Positions 1-9,427 of a stretch of 50,022 bases of DNA are shown piece by piece. The stretch comes from Ignavibacteriota bacterium (GTDB lineage: Bacteria; Bacteroidota; Ignavibacteria; UBA10030), in NCBI GenBank assembly GCA_003142575.1, contig PLMS01000111.1:3637-53658 (forward strand), read 5' to 3'. Position 1 is the stretch's first letter. The number at the start of each line of letters is the position of its first letter. The notes beneath the pieces were generated by a model. The model was not told the origin of the DNA. It did not search any database and saw only the letters and a list, made by a program, of their open reading frames with translations. The position numbers and the translations under genes are program-made.

Positions 1-2
1 AA

Positions 3-623
3 GAACATCGCGATCTCCATTTGATTTCACAATGCGATTCTATTGATTCCTTCCGAAATCTCACGGAAAATTTAGATCGGATGACTACCGGACTGTCGGT
101 TTTAGAACTCATCGATCAGGTAACGCACCATGAAGAACGAACTCCGGCGATGTTCGACTTGCTCGTTGAAACATTGAGCGCATTGAATGCCAGTACGAAA
201 AATTATCAGACGTATTTGCAGGCGTTCCAGCTGCGGCTTGCAGCATTGTTTGGTTATGCACCGAATTTTGATGCTTGCGGCCAGTGTGGAAAACCCGTTC
301 TTATCGGCAATGGAGAAAGACAAGTTGCATTTCAGATTGTTCGCGGCGCAGTGTTTTGCACTAAATGCTGCACTCCAAATGATTCTTCATTACACAACAG
401 CGATCAGAGTATCGCATTCACGACACTTTCAGTACAGGGACTTCAAATTGTTCGCCGTCTCGTACATGCGCAACTCTCAAGTCTCAGTACTCTTGAGTTC
501 GATGCGCGTGTCGGGAACGAAATGAATGAGCTATTACGTTTGTACTTACGATATCACTTCGATGGATTAAAACCATTGAAATCAGCAGAGTTTTTTCAAC
601 AACAACACATATCAACAATGTAA
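3..623 (+). CDS. recO: DNA repair protein RecO, C-terminal part (5' end outside window)
   Basis: Frame stays open to the window edge (EHRDLHLISQCDSI...). RecO-like C-terminal helical region with zinc-site FDACGQCGKPV...FCTKCC. Confidence 0.85.
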   Translation, partial: EHRDLHLISQCDSIDSFRNLTENLDRMTTGLSVLELIDQVTHHEERTPAMFDLLVETLSALNASTKNYQTYLQAFQLRLAALFGYAPNFDACGQCGKPVLIGNGERQVAFQIVRGAVFCTKCCTPNDSSLHNSDQSIAFTTLSVQGLQIVRRLVHAQLSSLSTLEFDARVGNEMNELLRLYLRYHFDGLKPLKSAEFFQQQHISTM

Positions 624-636
624 AGGAAGAAGCAGT

Positions 637-2169
637 ATGTCAACAAAATCGATTCTTGCAGCAGTTTTTCTTATTAGTCTCGGCATTATTTTCGGTGTTG
701 TCCTGGTGTCCAGTTTCAAGGGTGTTGATTTCTCGTTTGCAGGAGAAGACGTCAAGCTTGGTGCACAACAGGCTCCCATAAAACCAAACTCTACGCTTCA
801 AGCCTTGAATGATGCATTCCATACCGTCAGCAAAACGGTGACGCCTTCAGTGGTTTTCGTGAAAGTGGAAATGGATCAGGAGCCAGATTCTCAAGATGAT
901 GGAGGTCAGTTCTTTCATCGGTTCTTCGGTCCTGATTTTAAATTTGATATGCCGAAGCGCGGTCCGGAAATCGGCACTGGTTCAGGATTTATTATCACAG
1001 CGAACGGATATATTCTTACGAACAACCATGTCGTGACGAATGCAAAGAAAAATGGCATAAAGGTTCAGCTTTCTGATACACGTGAGTACAAGGCAAAACT
1101 TATCGGTACAGATAAGTATACGGATCTTGCCGTGATCAAGATTGATGCAGATAACTTACCGGTTGCTACCCTTGGAAATTCCGATGAAGTCGAAGTTGGA
1201 CATATCGTCTTTGCAATCGGTGCACCCTTGGGATTGAAATCGACCATGACACAGGGAATTGTCAGCGCGCTTGGACGAAACATCGGCATCATCGGAGATG
1301 AGTATGGAATTGAGAACTTCATTCAAACTGATGCCGCAGTCAATCCCGGGAACAGCGGCGGACCGCTTGTGAATATCAACGGCGAGGTTGTCGGTATTAA
1401 CTCTGCGATTGCCACAACAAACGCTCGATATCAGGGATACAGTTTTGCTATTCCGCTGAATCTTGCAAAGCAGGTGGCAACCGATATTATCAAGTACGGA
1501 AAATTCCGGCGAGGATTTCTTGGTATCGGAATTAAACCTGTCGATGCAGTTACGGCAAAAGCGGCTGGTTTGGATAAAGCGAAAGGTGTGTGGGTTGAAA
1601 ATGTAACGAAAGATGCTGCCGGCGATAAAGCAGGTGTCGAGTACGGCGATATTATTCTCACAGTTGATGGAAGGGAAGTAAATTCACCGCAAGAGCTGCA
1701 GACCACAGTTGCCAGCAAACATCCAGGATCAATTGTTGCGCTTCAGATTTGGAGAGATAAGAAGACCATAGAGAAAAAAGCAACACTTGGTTCGCGTGAC
1801 GAAGAAAGCGAAACAAGTGCTGAAAAAGTAAAAAATGATAAAGGAGAGTCTGACTCTGATTCGGATGCAGAAAAAGTTGTTACTGTGAAAGAACTCGGAG
1901 TGACCGTGAAATCGATCGATTCAAAAATAAAGAAACAGTACGAAGTGGAGAAAGGTGTGATGGTTTCGAATATCGAAGACATGAGTCCCGCACAAGATCG
2001 TGGACTCAAGAAAGGCGATGTGGTGACAGAAGTCGGAGGTCAAAAAGTCTCAACCCCGGATCAGTTTGAAAGTTCGGTAAAGAAGCTTAAGCCGGGTGAT
2101 GCTGTGATGCTTCGGGTAAAGGGCGAAGACAAAAAGATGCGATTTGTCCCTATAGAAATGCCTAAATAA
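637..2169 (+). CDS. htrA: HtrA/DegP-family periplasmic serine protease with two PDZ domains
   Basis: Trypsin-like motifs TNNHVV (His), DLAVIKID (Asp), NPGNSGGPL (Ser). PDZ segments RGFLGIGI... and ELGVTVKS...; N-terminal hydrophobic signal. Confidence 0.93.
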   Translation: MSTKSILAAVFLISLGIIFGVVLVSSFKGVDFSFAGEDVKLGAQQAPIKPNSTLQALNDAFHTVSKTVTPSVVFVKVEMDQEPDSQDDGGQFFHRFFGPDFKFDMPKRGPEIGTGSGFIITANGYILTNNHVVTNAKKNGIKVQLSDTREYKAKLIGTDKYTDLAVIKIDADNLPVATLGNSDEVEVGHIVFAIGAPLGLKSTMTQGIVSALGRNIGIIGDEYGIENFIQTDAAVNPGNSGGPLVNINGEVVGINSAIATTNARYQGYSFAIPLNLAKQVATDIIKYGKFRRGFLGIGIKPVDAVTAKAAGLDKAKGVWVENVTKDAAGDKAGVEYGDIILTVDGREVNSPQELQTTVASKHPGSIVALQIWRDKKTIEKKATLGSRDEESETSAEKVKNDKGESDSDSDAEKVVTVKELGVTVKSIDSKIKKQYEVEKGVMVSNIEDMSPAQDRGLKKGDVVTEVGGQKVSTPDQFESSVKKLKPGDAVMLRVKGEDKKMRFVPIEMPK

Positions 2170-2220
2170 ATCCAAAATCCTAAATTGGAAATCCTAAATC
2201 CGAAACTCGAAATCTACGAG

Positions 2221-2250
2221 GCGCGGCCGAGAATATCGGTCGCGCTTTTT
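2221..2250 (+). terminator. Rho-independent terminator after htrA
   Basis: GCGCGGCCGA-gaata-TCGGTCGCGC stem (one G-T) followed by TTTTTG. Confidence 0.75.
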
Positions 2251-2357
2251 GTTTGTCCGCTAATTGAATCTCCCTCGAAATTTTGTTTAATTAAGTATAG
2301 ATAAAGGTTGGTGGTATTCACCTTGATGAACAAATTGTATAATAAGGAATCAAACCT

Positions 2358-3518
2358 ATGATCCGCTATCTCACAGCCGGAGAATCACATGGGAAAGTGC
2401 TTATTGGGATTGTCGAAGGAATGCCGGCAGGCGTCGAAATTTCAACTGAGTACATCAATCAACAATTGCGGCGACGCCAGCAGGGTTATGGGCGCGGCGG
2501 CAGAATGAAAATTGAAACAGATACCGTGAAAATTCTGTCCGGTGTCCGATTCGGAAAAACTATCGGTTCTCCTATTGCATTAGTAATACAGAATAGAGAT
2601 TGGCAGAATTGGAAGGAGAAAATGGCGGTAGAGGGGAACGGTGCAGGAATAGAAAAAATTACGGTTCCTCGTCCAGGTCATGCAGATTATGCGGGAGCAA
2701 AGAAATATGGATTTGATGATATACGCAATGTCATTGATAGATCGAGTGCTCGGGAGACAGCCATGCGTGTTGCGTGCTGTACCATTGCACGAAAACTGTT
2801 AGAAGATTGTGGAATTATCATCGGAAGTCATGTTCTGAGCATTGGTCCCATACTTATAAAAGACAGAAAAAAAATTGACAAGTTAATTATCCGGTATGCT
2901 GAAAATGCGTATCTGGTATCCAAAGAAGCAGATAGCTCCGAAGTACGCATTCTCGACAAATCCGCCGAAGTGAAAGCTATTGCAGAAATTAAAAAAGCAA
3001 AGAAAGCCGGTGATACGCTTGGCGGTGTTTTTGAAGTTATCGTAAGCGGTGTGCCGGTTGGGCTCGGCAGTTATGTGCAGTATGATCGAAAGCTTGATGG
3101 AATGCTCGCTCAAGCTCTCATGTCGATTCAAGCAATCAAGGGTGTAGAGATTGGAGAAGGCTTTGCGAATGCTGCAAAATTCGGTTCGGATGTACATGAT
3201 GAATTTACACTGAAGAACAGAAATAGTATACGCAAAACCAATCGAGCCGGCGGACTCGAAGGGAGTGTGACAAACGGCGAGATGATCGTTCTTCATGCTG
3301 CAATGAAACCAATAGCGACGCTTGCCAAGCCATTAATGGCTGTTGATCTTGCTACAAACAAACTTGTGCAATCGCGCTACGAGCGTTCGGATGTTTGTGC
3401 CGTTCCGGCTGCTTCCGTTATCGGCGAGGCGGTGATTGCTCCGGTGTTAGCAAATGCATTGTTGGAGAAGTTCGGCGGGGACTCGCTGAAAGAGTTATCG
3501 AGCAGGTGTAAGGTCTGA
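2358..3518 (+). CDS. aroC: Chorismate synthase
   Basis: MIRYLTAGESHG start, RRQQGYGRGGRMKIE, RPGHADYAG, and SARETAMRVACC motifs. Confidence 0.95.
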   Translation: MIRYLTAGESHGKVLIGIVEGMPAGVEISTEYINQQLRRRQQGYGRGGRMKIETDTVKILSGVRFGKTIGSPIALVIQNRDWQNWKEKMAVEGNGAGIEKITVPRPGHADYAGAKKYGFDDIRNVIDRSSARETAMRVACCTIARKLLEDCGIIIGSHVLSIGPILIKDRKKIDKLIIRYAENAYLVSKEADSSEVRILDKSAEVKAIAEIKKAKKAGDTLGGVFEVIVSGVPVGLGSYVQYDRKLDGMLAQALMSIQAIKGVEIGEGFANAAKFGSDVHDEFTLKNRNSIRKTNRAGGLEGSVTNGEMIVLHAAMKPIATLAKPLMAVDLATNKLVQSRYERSDVCAVPAASVIGEAVIAPVLANALLEKFGGDSLKELSSRCKV

Positions 3519-3614
3519 TTCCCAATCGGGCAAAGCAAGAATTTCCGCGGCTTCAGTTGCCGACCTGAAGAATATCATCATTCTTCCCGAAGAGAAAGAA
3601 CCTTATTCAGCGGC

Positions 3615-4151
3615 TTACTTTTTTCGAGGAAGAATCTTTGGGGACTCCAAATAATGTAACTGGTCAACCACGGGTGCCAGAACATGTGCAACGTCGGACA
3701 ACCGTTGTTTTGTTCTGGCGTACAATGCCGGAAAAGAGTCGAACTGCTCTTTGTCCAATCCTTCCTTCGCTTGTCTCATGCAGACTTCGGCAATTTCCAT
3801 GCGTTGTGAAATTATTAAATACGTAGGGTTGTTAATTCTCTTTCTGATATCGCCAAGTGTTATTTTGTCACGAGAATATTCTTGGACCAGGGATGCGACT
3901 TCGGAACTTAAAATTCCCTTGAGCCGTGTTTTTTCCGTTTCGGTTTTTGCAATAGCTTTTAACGCAATTTGTTGTGCACTCTCTGCCAACATCTTGCTCT
4001 TGAACGGATCGCTCATTGCCAGAGACCGAGCTTGAATCAAAAGTGTTTCTGCTCGATGAATCGTTTCCATATCAAATTGGGCTGCGCGGCTGTAAATAGC
4101 AGTACGAAATGTTCTTTCAGCTTGTTTAATGGTTTTATGTGGCATACACAA
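3615..4151 (-). CDS. Hypothetical helical protein, 178 aa
   Basis: Uninterrupted ORF on the minus strand, predominantly helical composition; no family recognised. Confidence 0.55.
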   Translation of the reverse strand: MCMPHKTIKQAERTFRTAIYSRAAQFDMETIHRAETLLIQARSLAMSDPFKSKMLAESAQQIALKAIAKTETEKTRLKGILSSEVASLVQEYSRDKITLGDIRKRINNPTYLIISQRMEIAEVCMRQAKEGLDKEQFDSFPALYARTKQRLSDVAHVLAPVVDQLHYLESPKILPRKK

Positions 4152-4294
4152 TGACTCGATTCACCAAATCTCTATGCCTTCTCTAAGGCGTTATCAGTAT
4201 ATGAAAAGGAGGTAGAAGTGTTGTGACGAATCACACACCACTCCTCATGTAATGAGGGCGGAATATAAAGTGCCCTCACGCCGTATTCGAATAT

Positions 4295-5002
4295 TTACTG
4301 TTTGTACGAAACATCCCAGCTGTCGCCGCCAGAAACCTCAAGGATATAGGTACCGTCTTCCGGTATATCCGCGGTTGCTTCCAGTGTAGGCGAAGTGTCG
4401 TTATGGCACAAGTCACTCACAATCTTGCCCGTGTTAGCATCGTAGAGAGCGACCTCAAGGCGCATAGAGAACTGGCCTTTCAGCTTTTGGTGCATGGTAA
4501 ACGTCGCTGATCCTTTGTTTAGGTTGAAGAACGGCGTTACTTTATTCGTAGTGTCGCTGAACGTAGTTTTGCTGGATATTGATGTGGGCTTCGGGTTATT
4601 CAAAATCTCGATCGTCCATGGCCCTTCTGCATTTTCTACATAAATCATGTAATCTTCTGAGTTTGCTGAACCTTTAGACCGAATTTTCTCGGTCGTATTC
4701 GGCCCCATCCAGTTCGTTAACAAGCCGACAACAGTCTCTTGATCGGTGATCATTTTCTGGGTAACAAGTGATAGCTGGCAAATACTGGCATCAGCGCCCG
4801 TGTACGAAACCTTAATGATATACCACCCATCATTGCTGAGCGCGAATTTGTCTGAAGTGATTTTTTTACCTTTATAACCTGAGATGGTGATTTTTTCTGC
4901 AGTTTGAGTGACGGAGATCTTGACAGCGGCTTCCAACTTTGACGCGACAGTCACCACGATAAAAGCAACAACGATGATGATAGCCAGATATTTACTCTTC
5001 AT
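4295..5002 (-). CDS. Secreted hypothetical protein
   Basis: Signal peptide MKSKYLAIIIVVAFIVVTVASKLEA; AGGAGG-like RBS upstream (complement of cctcct at 5008-5013); C-terminal beta-rich segment EDGTYILEVSGGDSWDVSYKQ. Confidence 0.7.
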   Translation of the reverse strand: MKSKYLAIIIVVAFIVVTVASKLEAAVKISVTQTAEKITISGYKGKKITSDKFALSNDGWYIIKVSYTGADASICQLSLVTQKMITDQETVVGLLTNWMGPNTTEKIRSKGSANSEDYMIYVENAEGPWTIEILNNPKPTSISSKTTFSDTTNKVTPFFNLNKGSATFTMHQKLKGQFSMRLEVALYDANTGKIVSDLCHNDTSPTLEATADIPEDGTYILEVSGGDSWDVSYKQ

Positions 5003-5133
5003 AAGATACCTCCTGTTAGGTTAGATTATATCTCATGTTAATGATAGGAAAAGTTATCATGGTTAGCAAGTAAGTTTGCGGGATAGTATAGAAAAGAGTT
5101 GGGCAAATGCGCTGAGTTAAGAGATAATTTCAA

Positions 5134-5164
5134 TTGACAAAGTGTGGGAAGATGATTAGGTTTC
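5134..5164 (+). promoter_or_regulatory. Candidate promoter TTGACA ... TAGGTTTC
   Basis: TTG, 20-nt spacer, TAGGTTTC; resembles the FCB-type TTG/TAnnTTTG promoter with one mismatch. Confidence 0.35.
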
Positions 5165-5212
5165 CAACGCGTAGCTCCCTCCCAAAATGGCGACGTAAAA
5201 CACTTTTATGAG

Positions 5213-5246
5213 CCCTCAGTTGTTGGCATTGCTGAGGGTTTTTTGT
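5213..5246 (+). terminator. Rho-independent terminator with no + strand CDS upstream
   Basis: CCCTCAG-ttgttggcattg-CTGAGGG followed by TTTTTTG. Confidence 0.7.
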
Positions 5247-5338
5247 TTCAATGCGTAAACTCATCAAACTTAAGAGTGGAAAAGAATTATTAAATTGATT
5301 ACCATTTAGAAGCATTTATCTCTCTATGTTAAGAAAGG

Positions 5339-8300
5339 ATGCTGCCTTTCATGAATACAATACATCGATTGCGATGGTTGCTATTGTTTCTCCTCACCAG
5401 TTTGTTTGTATGTCCCGGCTCTCTTGCACAAGAACAACAAAAAACACCACTGAGGCAGTATATCCATAAAATATGGACGAACAAAGATGGATTGCCGCAT
5501 AATTCCGGTCGGGCACTTGTTCAGACACAAGACGGATATCTCTGGATTGCCACACAAGATGGTCTCGTTCGCTTCAATGGATCCGTCTTTCAAGTGTTTG
5601 ATAAAGACAACACGCCTGCGTTAAAGCACAATGACATTACAGCACTGATTGAGTCTGCCGATGGAACTCTTTGGATTGGAACGTACAATGGACTCACCAG
5701 TTTCAAGAACGGCATCTTCACATATCATCCAACGAACATGGCAGGAGGACTTGAAATCATTCGGGCGCTGGCAATAGACCATGAGGGAAATTGTTGGATA
5801 GGCACGATGAATGCCGGGCTTCTCAAGTACAAAGATGGGAAAACAGAATCCATCACCACTGCACAAGGTCTTTCCAGTAACGTAGTGTATGCAATTGCAG
5901 AAGATCATCAAGGGAACATTTGGATAGGAACAAATGCAGGTGTAAGCGTGTATCGTCATGGTCGATGGTCGTACTATACGAGTAAAAATGGATTACCGCA
6001 TGAAACGGTGAGAAGTATTTATGAAGCATCTGACAGCACTATGTGGATTGGTACGTCGGGAGGTCTCGTCAGGTGGAGGAAAGGTTCACTTCACACATTT
6101 ACAACAGATGACGGACTTTCTAATAATAGGATTCGGACAATCTATGAAGATCGTTCAAGAGAGTTGTGGATTGGAACCGAAGGAGGTGGTATTTGCCAGT
6201 TTGATCATGGTGTCTTCACGCCATTTCGTTCTTCCGATGGTCTCTCGGGTGATGTAGTAGTTTCCATATTGGAAGATCGTGAAGGGACTTTATGGGTCGG
6301 CAACTATAATACCGGATTGGATCAATTCTGGAAGGGGAAGTTTCTCAATTACACTGTTCATGAAGGATTGCCTGATGTTGGTACCGGGTCTATCATGCAA
6401 GCACATAATGGCGAGATGTGGATCGGTTGTGCTGGCGTAGTACGTTTCGACGGGAAGAAGTTCATGGTCTGTAACATAAAGAATATTCTTCCGAGTAATA
6501 ATGTTCGTTCATTTTTTGAGGATTCTCATGGTACCATATGGATTGGTACGGAAATAGGTCTCACAGAATTTCGTAATGGTATTTTCCATGCATATACTGC
6601 GAAGGATGGATTGACAGATGTCTACATTCGCGCAATTGGAGAAGATCACCAGGGATATTTATGGGTAGGAACGCTCAACGGTGGAATTCATCGACTGGAA
6701 AATGGAAGATTTGTGAATTATCGGGATAAAGGATTACCGATGAATGTGATCCGGTCTATTCTCGTTGACTACAGCGGCGCCATGTGGGTTGGAGGGAATG
6801 AGGCGGTCATGCGATGGCAAAATGGATCTGTAACAACATATACACAAAAAGATGGATTGCCGGTTGAACCCATCTATGGTATGATGGAAGACCGCGAACA
6901 CACTCTTTGGATGGGAAGTTATGGCGGCGGGCTTGTACGAGTGAAGGATGGCAAATTTACTCGATTCACCCGCAAACATGGTCTCTATAATGATGCAGTA
7001 TATGAAATCCTTGAAGATGATCTTGGATATCTTTGGATGAGCCATATCAATGGTATCAGTCGTGTCAGTAAACAAATTCTCAACGATTTTGCGGATGGTA
7101 AAATCGATCGTATTCAACATACAGCATACACATATTCTGATGGCATGTTGAATGATGTTTGTTCCAGTAATGGGCAATCAACTGCGTGTAAGACTTCCGA
7201 CGGTCGTCTCTGGTTTTCCACTGCCGGAGGTATTGTCGTTGTAGATCCAAAGCAATTACAGAAAAGCAATCTTCCACCACCCATAGTGATTGAACGTGTG
7301 GTGATGGATAGAGTGGATTATTCTCCATATGAGTACGGTCATTTCATGCCCGGTTATGGACAGGTAGAATTCCACTATGGAGGATTGAGTTTTACTACAC
7401 CGCAGAAAGTAAATTTCCGTTATAAGTTGGAAGGGTTTGATAAGGAATGGAGATCGGTGGGAACACGTAACGAAGCGTTTTATACGAACTTACCGCCAGG
7501 GGAATACGTCTTTCGTGTCACGGCGTGCAATAGCGATGGTGTGTGGAATGAAACCGGAGCAAGTTTTGCTTTCGAACTTAAACCGCACTTCTACCAAACA
7601 TTGTGGTTCTATGGTCTTATGCTGGTGGCTATGATTGGCATCGGATTTGGTATATATCGCTGGCGTATGCAGCAATTTGTAAAGAGAGAAAAACAACTGG
7701 AACAGCACGTCCTTGAACGCCGAGCGGTAGAGGAAGCGCTGGCAGAAGAACGCAATTTATTCCGGATATTGATTGATCATATTCCAGATGGTATCTATGT
7801 TAAAGATACTGATTGCCGTATAACTATAGCGAATATCACAGATTTTCATAATATGGGAGCACAGTCAGAAGCAGAAGTTTTAGGAAAAACTAATTTTGAT
7901 TTTTTCCCAAAAGACATAGCAACAGATTTCCATAATGAGGATCAGTCAGTCATTCAGACTAATAAACCGCTCATCAATAAGGAGGAATTCTTTCTCGATA
8001 AGGAAGGGAAAAAACATTGGATGCTTACATCCAAGCTGCCTTTGCGAGATGAACAAGGAAAGATCGTTGGTCTTGTCGGCATTAGTCGAGACATTACCGA
8101 GCAAAAAAAACTCCAACAAGAGCTGCTCCAGTCACAAAAGATGCAGAGTATCGGCACGCTTGCCGGCGGTATTGCGCACGACTTCAATAATATTCTCGGC
8201 ATTATGCTCGGGTACACTTCGTTGCTGAGTAAACAAAGGTCAGATGATCAGAAATTTACCGAGAGTCTATCGGCTGTCACGCAAACAATTCAGCGCGGAG

Positions 8301-9265
8301 CAGCGCTGGTACGTCAAATTTTGACATTCGCACGAAAGACCGAAATTTCATTCGAGCCGATAGATGTTACGGAACTCGTGCACGAAATTCTGTCGATGCT
8401 CAAACAAACCTTTTCCAAGCTCATCATCTTTACAGAGACTTTTGATAAGAACATTCCATACATCTCTGCCGATCGCATACAGATTCATCAGGCATTATTG
8501 AACCTTTGTGTCAATGCGAGGGATGCCATGCCCGATGGCGGAACAATTTCAATTAAAGTAGAGAAACATCTTAAAGATTATGTACGAACACAATTTTCTT
8601 CCGCTGATCAAGATTCGTATGTGAGTATCGATGTGAGTGATACTGGCGAAGGAATGGATGAGGCAACTCGACAAAGGATATTTGATCCGTTTTTCACAAC
8701 AAAGCCATCAGGAAAAGGAACGGGGATGGGATTGTCTGTTGTCTACGGTGTTATGCAAGCACATCAAGGTTTCGTTAGTGTAGAAAGCAAACCAGGCAAT
8801 GGGACTACTTTTCACCTTTATTTCCCGATTTCAACTCTTGGTGATAAAATTATGGATGTGCAAACATCGGACAAATCTTTTTCGGTTGGCGGTACAGAGA
8901 CCATTTTGTTTGTTGAGGATGAAGAACTCCTGAGAGATACCGTATGTCCATTTCTCGAATCCAAAGGATATACTGTCCATATGGCAAAAGACGGTCTTGA
9001 AGGGATCGATAGGTACTCACAACATAAACAGGAAATTGCTCTTGTTATCACTGATCTTGGTCTTCCGGGAATTAGTGGTATGGAGGAATTTAAAAGACTC
9101 AAAGAGATAAATTCGAATGTAAAAGTAATTTTTGCGAGCGGTTTTTTTGATCCGAATGTTAAATCTGAACTTCTGAAAGCTGGAGCTCATGGTTTTATTC
9201 AGAAACCTTATATGATTGATGAAATTCTACAGATAATCCGGAAAGTATTAGATGAAAGTTCCTAA
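5339..9265 (+). CDS. Hybrid two-component sensor: Reg_prop beta-propeller, Y_Y_Y, TM, PAS, HisKA, HATPase_c, receiver
   Basis: Repeated LWIGT..GL..F.NG..T.. blades, PGEYVFRVTACNSDGVWN (Y_Y_Y), PAS (FRILIDHIPDGIYVKD), GGIAHDFNNILG H-box, DTGEGMDEATRQRIFDPFFTTK, receiver ETILFVEDEE...VITDLGLPGISG...QKPY. Confidence 0.93.
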   Translation: MLPFMNTIHRLRWLLLFLLTSLFVCPGSLAQEQQKTPLRQYIHKIWTNKDGLPHNSGRALVQTQDGYLWIATQDGLVRFNGSVFQVFDKDNTPALKHNDITALIESADGTLWIGTYNGLTSFKNGIFTYHPTNMAGGLEIIRALAIDHEGNCWIGTMNAGLLKYKDGKTESITTAQGLSSNVVYAIAEDHQGNIWIGTNAGVSVYRHGRWSYYTSKNGLPHETVRSIYEASDSTMWIGTSGGLVRWRKGSLHTFTTDDGLSNNRIRTIYEDRSRELWIGTEGGGICQFDHGVFTPFRSSDGLSGDVVVSILEDREGTLWVGNYNTGLDQFWKGKFLNYTVHEGLPDVGTGSIMQAHNGEMWIGCAGVVRFDGKKFMVCNIKNILPSNNVRSFFEDSHGTIWIGTEIGLTEFRNGIFHAYTAKDGLTDVYIRAIGEDHQGYLWVGTLNGGIHRLENGRFVNYRDKGLPMNVIRSILVDYSGAMWVGGNEAVMRWQNGSVTTYTQKDGLPVEPIYGMMEDREHTLWMGSYGGGLVRVKDGKFTRFTRKHGLYNDAVYEILEDDLGYLWMSHINGISRVSKQILNDFADGKIDRIQHTAYTYSDGMLNDVCSSNGQSTACKTSDGRLWFSTAGGIVVVDPKQLQKSNLPPPIVIERVVMDRVDYSPYEYGHFMPGYGQVEFHYGGLSFTTPQKVNFRYKLEGFDKEWRSVGTRNEAFYTNLPPGEYVFRVTACNSDGVWNETGASFAFELKPHFYQTLWFYGLMLVAMIGIGFGIYRWRMQQFVKREKQLEQHVLERRAVEEALAEERNLFRILIDHIPDGIYVKDTDCRITIANITDFHNMGAQSEAEVLGKTNFDFFPKDIATDFHNEDQSVIQTNKPLINKEEFFLDKEGKKHWMLTSKLPLRDEQGKIVGLVGISRDITEQKKLQQELLQSQKMQSIGTLAGGIAHDFNNILGIMLGYTSLLSKQRSDDQKFTESLSAVTQTIQRGAALVRQILTFARKTEISFEPIDVTELVHEILSMLKQTFSKLIIFTETFDKNIPYISADRIQIHQALLNLCVNARDAMPDGGTISIKVEKHLKDYVRTQFSSADQDSYVSIDVSDTGEGMDEATRQRIFDPFFTTKPSGKGTGMGLSVVYGVMQAHQGFVSVESKPGNGTTFHLYFPISTLGDKIMDVQTSDKSFSVGGTETILFVEDEELLRDTVCPFLESKGYTVHMAKDGLEGIDRYSQHKQEIALVITDLGLPGISGMEEFKRLKEINSNVKVIFASGFFDPNVKSELLKAGAHGFIQKPYMIDEILQIIRKVLDESS

Positions 9266-9427
9266 GTAATTTCTAGTCAGTTTTATTTCATAAAAATATA
9301 TGTCCATGAAAGATCGAAGAAAATAGTACGCAGTGTCAAGGTAAAGGCAAGAAAAAAATTGAATTTCAGGTTAAGACAACATATATATTGCACTCTATAA
9401 AACGGATCTCGATATGAAAGATGTAAA

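Noticed and set aside
3490-3654. Open + frame after aroC (…RISAASVADLKNIIILPEEKEPYSAAYFFRGRIFGDSK)
   Set aside because: Looks mildly protein-like but has no start codon or recognised family and overlaps the end of the minus-strand gene; too weak to call.
5381-7708. Antisense ORFs across the propeller sensors
   Set aside because: Long shadow ORFs are expected opposite repeated propeller blades; no start context or family motifs.
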